A program made the translations under genes and the position numbers. Positions 53,440-64,000 of a stretch of DNA of 64,000 nt are shown piece by piece. The stretch lies in the NCBI GenBank assembly GCA_964016885.1, contig OZ024743.1:187799647-187863646 (forward strand), in the 5' to 3' direction. Under the pieces are notes generated by a model. It saw nothing but the letters and a program-made list of their open reading frames with translations, was not told the origin of the DNA and did no database searches. Source of the stretch: Eledone cirrhosa (Eukaryota; Mollusca; Cephalopoda; Octopoda; Eledonidae). How positions within the stretch are numbered: position 1 is the stretch's first letter; each line of letters begins with the position of its first letter.

Positions 53440-55225
53440 GTTCCAGGCAAGCTCTGATCAAATAGCCTTATGATCAAAAGCAGTACCATCGAGTTTATTT
53501 AAGGCAGTTTATCTTTGACAACATAATCATCTTTCTTTTTTTAAATGGCACAGTATGATTTGTGAGATATATAACTGTTATTTCTAGCAGGTTGAACAAC
53601 TACTCTGTAGCACTCCTATTGGCTTGTCTTCATTGTGTAGGTAATAAAGGTGATAATGATGATGGTGAGAGTAGAGAGGAAGTTTAATACTGGTGATACT
53701 AATGTTACCATTATTTAGAATAATAGTTGTGAACTCAAGTGGCATAGAGGTAGTTGTAGATGGTTTTAACAATGATCATAATATTGGAAACAGATTTTAG
53801 TGGTTGTATTATCTTCATGCTTATTGTCTTTGTGGCAGCTATATTAGTAGCAATTTTTGGTGGTGATGGTGTTGATTATGAGGATGTCCGTGATCATGAT
53901 AAAATTGCAAATAGATTTTGCCAAAATACTAGACAGTTTATCAGTATAAAACTATAAGGAATGAAAAAATAATTGCAATAAATATAGGACAAAGATATTT
54001 ATTTTAAAGAAATCTTATAACTTTGGAAAGTTTCCCAACCAGTAGGAACTTGCAATTATCTGCTCATTCAATGAAAAGAGCCTGGAAAATAACATTATTA
54101 CTTATTTCCCTGAACTACTTTGCATTATTATTATTATCATTATTATAGAAATCAATTTTATTATTATCACCGTTTATATTATTATTGTTTTCATTTTTAT
54201 TGTCACATTCCTAAAACAAACTAATGGATAAAACCACTACCCAAACTTTTGGAGTATTTTAAAAGTCAGTATATAATTAATAAAAAGATGAAACAGGCGA
54301 TTCTTTTTCCAGCATCATCTGCTCTGTTATTACAGATATTATACAAAATGGTTTACAGGAATCTTAAAAGATCATCGAATGTTATCTAGGATATTATTTT
54401 CTATAATTTCTGAAAAGAATTCCAAGTATATTTATGACAAAATTCTTGGAACCTTTAAACAAGAAATAAACAAATTTATTATTGTTTTTTTTTTTAGTCT
54501 TCTGGTTTTATTGAGATTAGCCTGTAGTTTGAATTTGTCAATTACTTTAATTATGAATATCGTTCTTTGTACAAATTCGTGTCATTACACTTCCTCACAT
54601 AGTCAGAGAAACAGACCAACGATCTGATAGTTGTTTGCTAAACTATTTTAAGACTGACTAACACGTAATATGGAGATTGGACAGCAAGCTGAGATATCAG
54701 TAGCTCATACTGTGACACTGTCCCTGTTTTGTATAGTTATAAAGCTGTCTCTATATAGTTAAACAAATCGTAAGAAATAGTAATCAAATCACTCTTAATC
54801 ACACACTACTATTTTTAATAAAGAAGATACACTGAACAACAGATGGGATGATATTGGATAGAATGCCTTTGATCAGAGTGCTGCTGGAGCAGGGATAACC
54901 AAGGATTATATAGTAAGAACTTTAATTTATATATTTGTAATTCACTGGGCATAATATTACATTTCAGTTTTATCCTTATCAAATAATTTGTGGCTTTGTA
55001 AGTTAATCATTAGTATAGAGCAGTGTTTGTAAGCTGGTATGTTAAGTTTCCATGTTTCAATTCAATCTGGTGTTTTCTACCTGTCAGTAATAACAGTCCA
55101 CACATCCCACACCTTGTCTTTGTAAGAAGGAAGTACATGGGATGGTCATGGCTATAATGCCTTTGATAATAGTACTGTTCAATTCAGGGGATAAACAATA
55201 GTATTACAACTGCTATTAAAATTCA
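53440..55225. other. No recognised gene
   Basis: AT-rich DNA with small ATT-rich patches near 54125-54185. No supported features. Confidence 0.4.
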
Positions 55226-55555
55226 GAATCATCATCAACATCATCCTCATTTAACGTCTATTTACCATGCTAGCATGGGTTAGATAGGTTGTTTCATTTG
55301 AGGCAAGTCAGATCAGATGCTCATGACTTGCTGATACAGAACTGTTTTGGGTTTGGTTTCTAAAGCTGGATTGCCCTTTGTAACATCTGCCACATTTACA
55401 GTGTGGACAGGGAGCTTTTTGTCATGACACTCACACAACCACTTTACTGTGTCGCCTGGGTGCTTTTTATTGTTGCACCATAGCGACCACTTTACAGTGT
55501 GGGCTGAGCGCTTTTTGTTGTGATAATAACACAACCAGTTTACAGTGTCAAAGAA
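55226..55555 (-). mobile_element. Degenerate LINE/SINE tail, minus strand
   Basis: It begins with CATCAT-like repeats and 'catttaacgtctatttacca', followed by 'gctggattgccctttgtaac' and several 'accactttacagtgtgg' blocks. Diverged 3' end. It is joined directly to LINE copy F and may be the tail of that same insertion, with part missing between them. Confidence 0.65.
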
Positions 55556-55559
55556 TAAA

Positions 55560-56805
55560 GTCATAGAATTTGGGGCTTAGGATGGAATTTCTATCTAGTC
55601 CTTTTCTGTACAATGAGCAGCGCCATTTCCCTGGTGGACTCTGGGTCCTGTTTTTCTTTCTACATAGGAGGATTTATGCTTAGACAAGTTAAAATTAAGA
55701 CCTTTTGTTTCTAGGCCATGCTTCCAGGTTTGGAATTTCTTCTGTAATTCTGCCACAGTTTCAGCTATAAGGGCTAGATCATCTGCATTCAAAAGTTCCC
55801 AAAGGCAGCCAGTCTTGAACTCTTCTGTTATAGCATGTAGGACAATAATAAACAGAAGTGAGCTAAGGACTGAGCCTTCATGGACACCTATCTGCATACA
55901 TTTCTCACTATAATCATTGTTAATACTAACCTTGCTGACTGTTTCTCTATACATGGCTTGTCCAGCCTTCAGAAGCTGTTCATCTACACCTAGTTTTCAA
56001 AGTGCTCACCAGAAAATAGATGGCAGGCTCCATTTAAAGCTATTTCCAGATCAACAAAAGCTAATTAGAGGGATTTACCTTTAGCTAGGTACTTCTTCTG
56101 CAGTTGCCTCACAAGGAAGAGAGCATCCGTGGTACTTTTACTTGGCACTAATCCAAACTTTGCATTTGATCTAGATTAACTCAGTCCCCAATCAGCTGTT
56201 CCATAACTCTTTCTGTGACCTTCAAAACCTGGTCTATCAAATTGATGCCTGAATAGTTTTCTCTGTCTAAAGCAGTGCTACTCAAAGTGGTTGTCCGCGG
56301 ACAGTGCCGGTATGCGAGCCATCAGCTACCGGTACGCGGCCAGTGTCCAGGCCATGCTGAGGAATTGGTTATTAAGATAAAGTACAGGAATAATATGGAT
56401 ATTCATTCTATATTGCACGTGGCACTGTCCTCAATTGAACCACGACTGGATAAACTAACAAAGAAGAAGCAGGCTCACCTTTCACACGAGTAAAGATTAA
56501 GGTTATATAATTTTTATTTTTGTCTTAATAAACTGCATCTTATTTTTTTTATTACTTTTTTATATGTTTTGATATTGTATTATTTTTTTACAAAATAAAT
56601 AGAAGATAAAAAAATGGTCAACTATTATTATATTCATTATATATATCATTTCCGGTATAAATTAATATTACTACAAAATATTAGCGGTACGTGGCACATT
56701 GAAAAAAAAATACCGGTCCACCACATCAGATAGTTTGAGAAGCACTGGTCTAAAGCACCTTCTTTGTCCTTGTAGCAGTTGATGATGATGCTGCTATGCA
56801 TCATT
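55560..56805 (-). mobile_element. RTE-like LINE copy F, degenerate, with hAT MITE inside
   Basis: The minus strand carries RT sequence from the INCYK motif (56756-56805) through the RT to the start of the finger (RNSIL-like, near 55590). The longest frame is 55595-55954 with HEGSVLSSLLFIIVL, LLNADDLALIAET (YADD changed to NADD) and TWKHGLETKGLNFNLSK. Divergence is greater than in copies A-E and G. A 475-base MITE splits it at 56273-56747. Confidence 0.85.
56273..56747. mobile_element. hAT-type MITE with perfect 8-bp TSD
   Basis: Ends 'cagtgctactcaaagtgg' and the complement of 'tagtttgagaagcactg' are imperfect inverted repeats of the hAT kind. The flanking 8-base duplication gtctaaag (56265-56272 and 56748-56755) is perfect and typical of hAT. 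No transposase is encoded. Inside, 'accggtacgcggccagtg' near the left end and 'gcggtacgtggcac' near the right end suggest longer subterminal inverted repeats. Confidence 0.9.
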
Positions 56806-57281
56806 TTATATTACTTTGTTTGCTATAGGGGGTGGCCATGGCATAACACAACATCCCTGATTTATAAAAATGTTTATAAAAATTTGAAACAATGAATTAT
56901 ATTATATAACATGAGGAAGAATAGCAAACTGTTTGTCAAAGAGTGAGGAGTTCTTTACTGATGTTGCTGGGAGGAATAGTGAGAGAGAGAGAGAAGGATA
57001 TGATAGAGAGAAAATGGAATATAACAGTGAAACATAAAAGAGGTAGAAGTAAGTAGGTTGGAGGTAAAACTAACAAGGGAAAACAACTGTTGGATTAATG
57101 GAATTGGGTAACAGTCAAAATGAGGAGAAATAAACACACAAACACACACGTACACACACATGCATGGGCACACATACACACACACAAATATATATAGAGA
57201 GAGAGGGAAGGAGATAGAGTCTGCAGAAGCCGAAAGCGCTTGGCGATGTGGTCGGGATTGTACCTAACTCTCTCTCTCTCT
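56806..57281. other. No recognised gene; GA and CA microsatellites
   Basis: (GA)n near 56977-56995 and 57197-57212, (CA)n near 57135-57190, (CT)n at 57269-57282. LINE copy G begins directly at the last CT run. Confidence 0.6.
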
Positions 57282-58475
57282 CGGTGGGCTCTTAGAAAAC
57301 TAGGCGTTGACGAATGGCTTGTGAGAGCTATACAAGCCATGTATAAAGAAACAGTCAGCAAAGTTAGAATTAACAACGAATATAGTGAAGAGTTTAGCGT
57401 AAAAGTTGGCGTCCATCAGGGCTCTGTTCTCAGCCCCCTACTATTTATTATTGCCCTTCAGGCTATAACAGAGGAGTTCAAGACCGGCTGCCCATGGGAA
57501 CTCCTATACGCAGACGACCTGACACTCATAGCTGAATCAATGGCCGAGCTAGAGAAGAAATTCCAAACATAGAAGCACGGCCTAGAATCAAAAGGACTTA
57601 AAATTAACCTGGCTAAGACTAAAGTTCTAGTTTGTAGGAAAGAAAATAAGGCGGCGGTCCCTTCTGGGAAATGGTCATGCTCAGTGTGTAGGAAAGGCGT
57701 AGGTAGAAACTCCATTTTATGTCCCAAATGCAAAGTATGGGTGCATAAAAGATGTAGTGGGATCACAGGTAAGCTAACTAAGAACATAGATTTTACATGT
57801 GGCCGGTGCTCTGGTGCAATAAGTAGCAGCAAGTGCCCACAAAATACTAGCTCTTTCAATTGCGCAGAGGGTTCTATAGAAATAGTGGACAGCTTCCGTT
57901 ACATGGGCGATAAAATCAGCAGTGGGGGGGAGGGGGGGTTTGTGTGCTCTGAAAGTACAGTAGCTAGAGTCAGAACTGGTTGGAAAAAGTTCAGAGAGCT
58001 TATACCACTATTAGCTGCTAAAGGGTTCTCCCTAAAAATGAAAGGCAGGTTGTACGATGCCTGCATACAAACAGCAATGTTGCATGGCAGTGAGACCTGA
58101 GCATTGTGTGCAGAGGATATACGCAGACTAGAGAGGAACGAAGCTTGCATGCTCCGCTGGATGTGTAACAGTAATATACGTGAACGGCAAAGCATAAACG
58201 AACTAAGGAAAAAATTAGAAATAAGAGGGATCAGATGTTGTTTACTCGAGAGAAGGCTACGTTGGTATGGACACGTGATGCGCATGAAAGTCGATAGCTG
58301 TATAACAAAGTGCAGGGCAATAAAGATAGACGGTAGCCACGGAATAGGTAGACCTAGAAAGACCTGGGACGAGCTGATAAACTCTGACCTCACACACTTA
58401 CACCTCTCCAAGACAATGTCACTGGACCGAGACCTTTGGCGGTACTCAGTAACAGAGAAGACCCGCCTTACCTAA
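57282..58475 (+). pseudogene. LINE copy G RT end, finger and C-terminus
   Basis: The frame holds VHQGSVLSP, YADD, the C4HC3 finger (CSVC, CPKC, HKRC, CGRC) and the C-terminal WYGHVMRMK and GRPRKTWDE. TAG at 57570-57572 replaces the Trp of FQTWKHG, and TGA at 58098-58100 replaces the Trp of SETWALC. Both are single G-to-A changes. The Gly-rich segment is lengthened to SSGGEGGFVCSES without a shift of frame. Confidence 0.9.
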
Positions 58476-58874
58476 ATACATAGTAAAACCTACTACAGCC
58501 AGTAGGCATCTCTAACAAAATACACCCCCCACCCCCCACACCCCCACCCCATCCACACCACCCCGTTCTATGTAAAGTTATGTTGGTGCCACGCCATCCA
58601 GGCCGAAACAAATGAGATCGTGTAGGTGTCACGACAAAAAAACACACAGTCCACGCTGTAATGTGGCCGTGTAGGCAACACGGTAAAAACCTCCCAGACC
58701 CACACTGTAAATGTGGTTGGTGTTAGGAAGGGCATCCAACTGTAGAAAACCTGCCAGACAGTCCTATGCGAGCAAGACAATCACTCTTGCCTCAAGTGGG
58801 ACTACCCCCGTCCAAACCCATGCAAGCGTGGAACACGGACGTTAAACGTTGATGATGATGATGATGATGATGAT
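57282..58874 (+). mobile_element. RTE-like LINE copy G, 5'-truncated
   Basis: It starts in the RT at RWALRKLGVDEWLVR. One frame runs from here to the natural stop at 58473-58475 with only two nonsense codons. The 3' UTR and (GAT)n tail follow, and the tail passes into (TA)n. It is very close in sequence to copy B. Confidence 0.92.
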
Positions 58875-58922
58875 ATATATATATATATATACATATATAT
58901 AAATAATATGAGTAATATTAAT

Positions 58923-59100
58923 TATTTCTACTTTTTGGCACAAGGCCAGCAATTATCACAGTGGTACTTTATTTTATCGACCTCGTAAGGATTAAAGGCA
59001 AAGTTAACCTCGGCGGGATTTGAACTCAGATCGTAATTGGACGTAACTATACTGAAAGCATGGCGTCCGACCCTCTACCGATACTGCCAATTCACTGCCC
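58923..59100 (-). mobile_element. tRNA-derived SINE (OR type) with 16-bp TSD, minus strand
   Basis: Its reverse complement has the complete head 'gcagtgaattggcagtatcg', the B box 'ctgagttcaaatcccgccga' and the body. It is flanked by a perfect 16-base duplication, tatgagtaatattaat (58907-58922 and 59101-59116). It lies 48 bases from the tail of copy G. Confidence 0.92.
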
Positions 59101-59191
59101 TATGAGTAATATTAATATTATCCAATTACCACTAAGAGAGTAGCTCAGTGTAAAATAACAAATATAATACAGAGCTGGAATACTTTATAGA

Positions 59192-59364
<173 letters not shown>

Positions 59365-59734
59365 AACACACACACACCTATATATGTTTATGTATATAGC
59401 CATACATACATTCTCACATATACCTATATATAGCTAAAACTATTTAAATCTTATGAATAATCTCTGGAAATGTTTGAAGAAATGAAAAATACCATAGATA
59501 CTAGTAGGATTGCTGTACTGATCTGTCTTCGATTTTATTATCAGTCTTTCATTATTGTCATCGATTTTTATGCCCATTTTACCGCACAGGCATGAATTGG
59601 ACATGTACTTTTCAGGAGAAGAAAGGTGTATTGGGTGCTTGTTCAGTTAATGTTTGGCTATTTTATGTATACATGCACATAAAACACCCTCTTCTCTATA
59701 TATGTATACACACACACAGACTATGATCTTCATA

Positions 59735-59872
59735 GAGTTTTACCCCATCAAATTCCCTCACAAAGCATTGGTCAGCCTGAAGCTATAGTAGAGAACTCTT
59801 GCCCAAGGTGCCACTCAGTGGGATTCAAACCAAACCCATGTAGTTGTGCAGAGAACCATTACTGAAGTTATT
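59735..59872 (-). mobile_element. Decayed tRNA-derived SINE, minus strand
   Basis: 'gcccaaggtgccactcagtg' and 'gggattcaaaccaaacccat', with 'caaagcattggtcagcctga', match the minus strand of a common cephalopod SINE whose head is tRNA-like. No target duplication was found. Confidence 0.55.
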
Positions 59873-59916
59873 TTATTAATCCCAGGCTGATTAGAAATGA
59901 ATGAAGCACTGTAACA

Positions 59917-60135
59917 CAGGCATGTAAAATATATGTCCCATGGGCTGCATGCAGCCATTTACAAGCAGATCTGCACCCCGTACAAATGTTTTTACAATGT
60001 GAGCATGTTTTATCTTCATAATATAAAATTAAAAAAATTAGTTGTTATGTGCACAATTAGTTGTCATGTGTGGCCCCCAGACAACACATATGTGACCCAT
60101 GTGGTCCTCGGGGAACTCTCAGTTTGACATGCCTG
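59917..60135. mobile_element. hAT-type MITE, 219 bp
   Basis: Ends 'caggcatgtaaaatatatg' and the complement of 'cagtttgacatgcctg' are inverted repeats. The flanks ctgtaaca and ctctaaca are an 8-base duplication with one difference. The interior has GC-rich subterminal parts ('cccatgggctgcatgcagcc', 'tggtcctcggggaa'). No coding. Confidence 0.82.
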
Positions 60136-60182
60136 CTCTAACACATCTAATTTGTCTATATACTGTCTCTACCATACCCACT

Positions 60183-60345
60183 GACAGTATCAGTATGGTG
60201 TCGGGCAACATGCTTTGTGGCATAGTTACTACCTTTTATGTTCTGAGATGAACTCCCACCAAGGTTAGCTATGCTTTTCAACCTTACAGGGTCGATAAAA
60301 TAAAGTACCAGTAACACACTGGGATTGATTTAATCAACTTTCTCC
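60183..60345 (+). mobile_element. Diverged SINE (OR type)
   Basis: 'ggtgtcgggcaacatgcttt', 'gttctgagatgaactcccac' and 'gggtcgataaaataaagtac' show the usual order of SINE segments with several changes. Confidence 0.75.
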
Positions 60346-60387
60346 TCCTCCAATATGTTCAGCTTTATGCCTATTATTATTACTACC

Positions 60388-60612
60388 ACTAGGGCGATAG
60401 ATTGGCAGTATTGGTAGAATATTGGACAAAATGTTTTGTGGTACATATTTATGGCTCTTTACATTCTAAGTTCAAATACAGAGACAGTTAAATTTGACTT
60501 TTAGCCTTCCAGAATTGATAAAAGAAAGCACCAGTCAATTACTGGGGTTAATATAATCAACTTTAATTTTTCCCCTAATTGCTGTTATTGTACCAATATT
60601 AGAAATAATTAT
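60388..60612 (+). mobile_element. Diverged SINE (OR type), extended end
   Basis: 'gggcgatagattggcagtat' and 'tattggacaaaatgttttgt' match the head, and 'attgataaaagaaagcacca' the body. The end has an added 'gtcaattactggggttaata' segment before 'ccaatattagaaataatta', a longer 3' variant than the other copies. Confidence 0.75.
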
Positions 60613-60614
60613 TA

Positions 60615-62145
60615 TAACTAACACTAATCTTCACATCTTCCTTAGCATCATCATCTATATAAACATGACAAATGGTTATCCTCACACCATTTTATCTTCG
60701 CCATTGCCTTAAATCCCTTGAGCCTCACACTGCTAGAAGTATCAGCTATATTTCTCTGAAACAAATCCATTTGCACGTTACACAACATGAAATCATCACA
60801 TTACTCCCAAGCCATTGATGAAGCCTCAACTTAGAAGTAGCTACCTAATCTTAAATCCACCACATCACACCCAACCCTCTTAGAAAGGAGCAGGTTAGAT
60901 AATATGATTTTTGGCTCATTGCACATAGAACAGAGATAGGAATACCTTTGATCATAAATCTGCTTCATCAAGGCTAACTTAGGATTAAATAATAGCAACA
61001 ACATCCACACCACACTCTACCACTAATATGCAAAAGCGCATTACAAATCACACCAAAAATCAATTTCACTACATAGGTAGGATACACCACCACTACTAAA
61101 TTTTCAAATCACCACATTACACCACAGAAGGAGCCACTATGTAGTCCCTCAAAATGTTAGTAAAAACAGCCAAATATCCTTCATTTTACAGAGTTTTGTC
61201 TTTTTAAAAAGGACATATTGAATAATGTAGGCCTGACTAAAAGACAGAATATTCATGACTGGAAACATTTTGATGATAAATTTACTTAGCCAGCTCTGGC
61301 CTGGGGCTAAATAGCAACATTACCAGCCAAACAAAAGATTTTGGGATTTCACCTATATCACATATTTCAACTTTTATCCTTTTAAGGTTAATAATTTAAG
61401 TAAAATTATTTAAGCATTGAATAAGATGCCTTGCGGTATCTGTTTCACCTCTTTACATTCTGAGTTTAAACTCTGCAATGTTGCCAATGGCTGCTAATCA
61501 TCTAACTATAGAAGCACCTAATCATCTCTCAATTGGCTAATATGAACGGATAGGCCTAGAACCAACATAAATATACCACCAGTGGATTGAAAATTATTGA
61601 ATGGCTAAATGGAATAGACACTGGTGTGTTCCATCAAAACCGAGTGGATAAAGAAGAACAAAAACATGATTCACTTTTGACATCAAAATATCTCAAAGCT
61701 GAAAAAGCAGCAAACTGGTCACAGCAAAGCCATATTGCCACACAGCCACCCACATTGTGATAAAGTAGACAGTACATTTCTAGAACAGATGATAAAAAAA
61801 CGTTAGAATAATGTGGAAACGTGTCTAGAATTCTTTCATGTACTTACTGAAAAATTAACAAAGTGAAAAAAAAGATTTTAATATCCAGTTATAAAATGGT
61901 ACAGCTTAGAAATTACTAAAAGGATAAGTGTGAGGAAGGCCATCTGACTGTAAACTATTGCCAATAGTCCCAACCAACCCATGTCATTATGGAAAAGTTA
62001 ACATAAAATCAACAGCGAAGATGATGAGGATATACTCCTATATCCATAATTGACTATTATTTTTTTCCTTTCATTTGCTATTTGATTATATTTTAGCTTT
62101 TTAATGCCCTAAACAATATGGTTTACCTTGTGAATAGCTCATATA
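60615..62145. other. No recognised gene; one decayed tail
   Basis: A weak plus-strand tail of the shared type lies at about 61930-62035 ('gaggaaggccatctgactgt' and 'agcgaagatgatgagg'), and a scrap of OR-type SINE near 61430-61490. The rest is AT-rich and unrecognised. Confidence 0.45.
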
Positions 62146-62149
62146 TGAG

Positions 62150-62337
62150 AGTTGCCGGAAAAGTTCATAGACTGACTACAAAGAATTCATGCTAGAGCTG
62201 TAAAATCTTGCGTGCATTAATTTCAACTCTTCTTATTAATAACTGCATTGTTTCTTTCTAGGGACTATGTTGAAAAATAAACCTCATTTGATCATTCCAT
62301 GAGAGTATCTTGGTCAGCCTATGAACTTTTCTCCCAA
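62150..62337 (+). mobile_element. MITE derived from the third mariner
   Basis: The first about 105 bases ('gtaaaatcttgcgtgcatta' and on) match the 5' UTR of the mariner at 46590, and the last about 80 ('gggactatgttgaaaaataa', 'cagcctatgaacttttc') match its 3' end. The whole transposase is missing. The ends are inverted repeats. It is a non-autonomous internal-deletion derivative. Confidence 0.88.
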
Positions 62338-62555
62338 AGAATTTATAGGCACCCATTCAACAGCAAGTAATGGATTGCTTAGTGTAGAGGATGTATGATT
62401 CAGATGTTAAATATTTGATTTGTGGAATTAACAGCTTTAGATGTGAGGCAGTCAAGTATATATGCCTTGAATCTCAATTCAAGAAAGCAGTTTCCAAAGT
62501 AAACCACCATAGAATACAAGACATATTCAAAATGAAAACATATGTTTAGTGTGTA

Positions 62556-62936
62556 ACAACAACAACAACAACAACAAAAACAACAATAATGACAGCAACA
62601 ACAGCCACAACCACAACAGCAATAACAACAGCTGCAGCAGAAATAACCACAACAGCTACAGTAACAACCACAGCAACAATAAAAGCAGCATCAGCAACAA
62701 CAAGAACAACTACAACTGCTGTAACAACAATCACAACTGCAACAGCAGCAGCAGCAAAAATGACAACAACAACTTTTACAACAACAGCTGCAGCAGAAAT
62801 AATCACAGTAGTAGGAGTAGCAGCAACACAACAGCAAAAGCAGCATCAGCAATAACAACAGCAATTGCTGCTGTAACAACAACCACACCAGTAACAGCAG
62901 CAGCAACAACAATAACAACATCAACAACAGCAACTG
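62556..62936. repeat. Imperfect CAA/CAG/ACA trinucleotide tract
   Basis: Nearly every triplet is a variant of CAA, CAG, ACT or ATA. Words such as 'acaacagctgcagcagaaat' recur at 62626 and 62783, so it includes an older duplication. Long frames on both strands are simple-sequence artefacts. Confidence 0.9.
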
Positions 62937-64000
62937 CTACAGCAACAGCTGCAGCAATAACAACAACAGTAACAGTAGTAACAACTACAACAACAGCAGC
63001 AGCAATAACAACAACAGTAACAATAGTAACAACTACAACAACAGCAGCAGCAATAACAACAACAGTAACAGTAGTAACAACTACAACAACAGCAGCAGCA
63101 ATAACAACAACAACAGTAACACTAGTAACAACTACAACAACAGCAGCAGCAATAACAACAACAACAGTAACAGTAGTAACAACTACAATAACAGCAGCAG
63201 CAATAACAACAACAGTAACAGTAGTAACAACTACAGCACAGCAGCAGCAATAACAACAACAGTAACAGTAGTAACAACTACAACAACAGCAGCAGCAATA
63301 ACAACAACAGTAACAATAGTTACAACTACAACACAGCAGCAGCAATAACAACAACAGTAACAATAGTAACAACTACAACACAGCAGCAGCAATAACAACA
63401 ACAGTAACAGTAGTAACAACTACAACAACAGCAGCAGCAATAACAACAACAACAGTAACAGTAGTAACAACTACAACAACAGCAGCAGCAATAACAACAA
63501 CAGTAACAGTAGTAACAACTACAACAACAGCAGCAGCAATAACAACAACAACAGTAACAACAGTAGTAACAACTACAACACAGCAGCAGCAATAATAACA
63601 ACAGCAACAGTAGTAACAACTACAACAACAACAGCAGCAGCAATAACAACAACAGTAACAGTAGTAACAACTACAACACAGCAGCAGCAATAACACAACA
63701 GTAACAGTAGTAACAACTACAGCACAGCAGCAGCAATAACAACAACAGTAACAATAGTAACAACTACAACAACAGCAGCAGCAATAACAACAACAGTAAC
63801 AGTAGTAACAACTAAAGCACAGCAGCAGCAATAACAACAACAACAGTAACAGTAGTAACAACTACAACAACAGCAGCAGCAATAACAAGAAACAGTAACA
63901 ACAGTAGTAACAACTACAACAACAGCAGCAGCAATAACAACAACAGTAACAGTAGTAACAACTACAGCACAGCAGCAGCAATAACAACAACAGTAACAAT
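62937..64000. repeat. 48-bp minisatellite, at least 21 units, open at window end
   Basis: Units start with 'ctacaacaacagcagcagca' at 62937, 62985, 63033, 63081, 63132, 63183, 63231, 63278, 63326, 63373, 63420, 63471, 63519, 63573, 63620, 63671, 63717, 63764, 63812, 63862, 63914 and 63962. The basic unit is 16 triplets (48 bases); actual lengths are 46-54. Units of 46, 47, 50 or 52 bases break the triplet frame, so it is not a coding repeat. Confidence 0.95.

Noticed and set aside
62549..63861. Long Asn/Thr/Ala-rich or Val/Cys-rich frames on both strands
   Set aside because: They arise from trinucleotide repeats. The 48-base units with one-base length changes show that no frame is maintained.

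Overview
The window looks like nuclear DNA of a cephalopod, most likely an octopus. The evidence is its repeat content: tRNA-derived SINEs of the octopus OR type, RTE-like LINEs ending in (GAT)n tails, abundant AT, CAT and ATT microsatellites, and mariner, hAT and Helitron remnants. This is recognition from memory of such families, not a database result. I see no host protein-coding gene, rRNA, functional tRNA or CRISPR array. Almost every protein-like reading frame belongs to a mobile element.

Layout. 1-2038 is AT-rich unique-looking DNA. 2039-7460 holds a nearly complete but frameshifted RTE-like LINE on the minus strand (copy A) plus older LINE 3' ends. 7459-8320 is a Helitron remnant with a SINE inside. 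10232-13060 is a 145-bp tandem array interrupted by LINE copy B, whose 698-codon frame is open. 13200-16050 has a LINE relic, two SINE types and a palindrome of about 900 bp. 16790-18970 is a mariner split by a second RTE-type LINE whose 5' part is inverted (twin priming) between a 13-bp target duplication. 18977-26750 holds degenerate LINE, SINE and foldback pieces. 26749-32980 holds LINE copy C (open frame) and a mariner with clear terminal repeats that is split by a second LINE subfamily. 33350-45200 is a tandem pair, each unit being a minus-strand end of an RLE-type LINE followed by a plus-strand Tx1-like LINE. 46590-49900 is a third mariner split by LINE copy E. 50379-62340 has SINEs, LINE copies F and G, two hAT-type MITEs and a mariner-derived MITE. 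62556-64000 is a trinucleotide-rich region that becomes a 48-bp minisatellite running off the window.

How the parts relate. The main LINE encodes an APE-type endonuclease, a reverse transcriptase, a PHD-like zinc finger and a basic C-terminal region, and ends in a 3' module closed by (GAT)n. The same module is found on a second LINE subfamily, on a tRNA-headed SINE and on many solo ends, so these probably share one retrotransposition machinery. The nesting (LINE in mariner three times, hAT in LINE, SINE in Helitron) gives a relative order of insertion: the mariners are older, and LINE copies B, C, E and G and the SINEs with long target duplications are younger.
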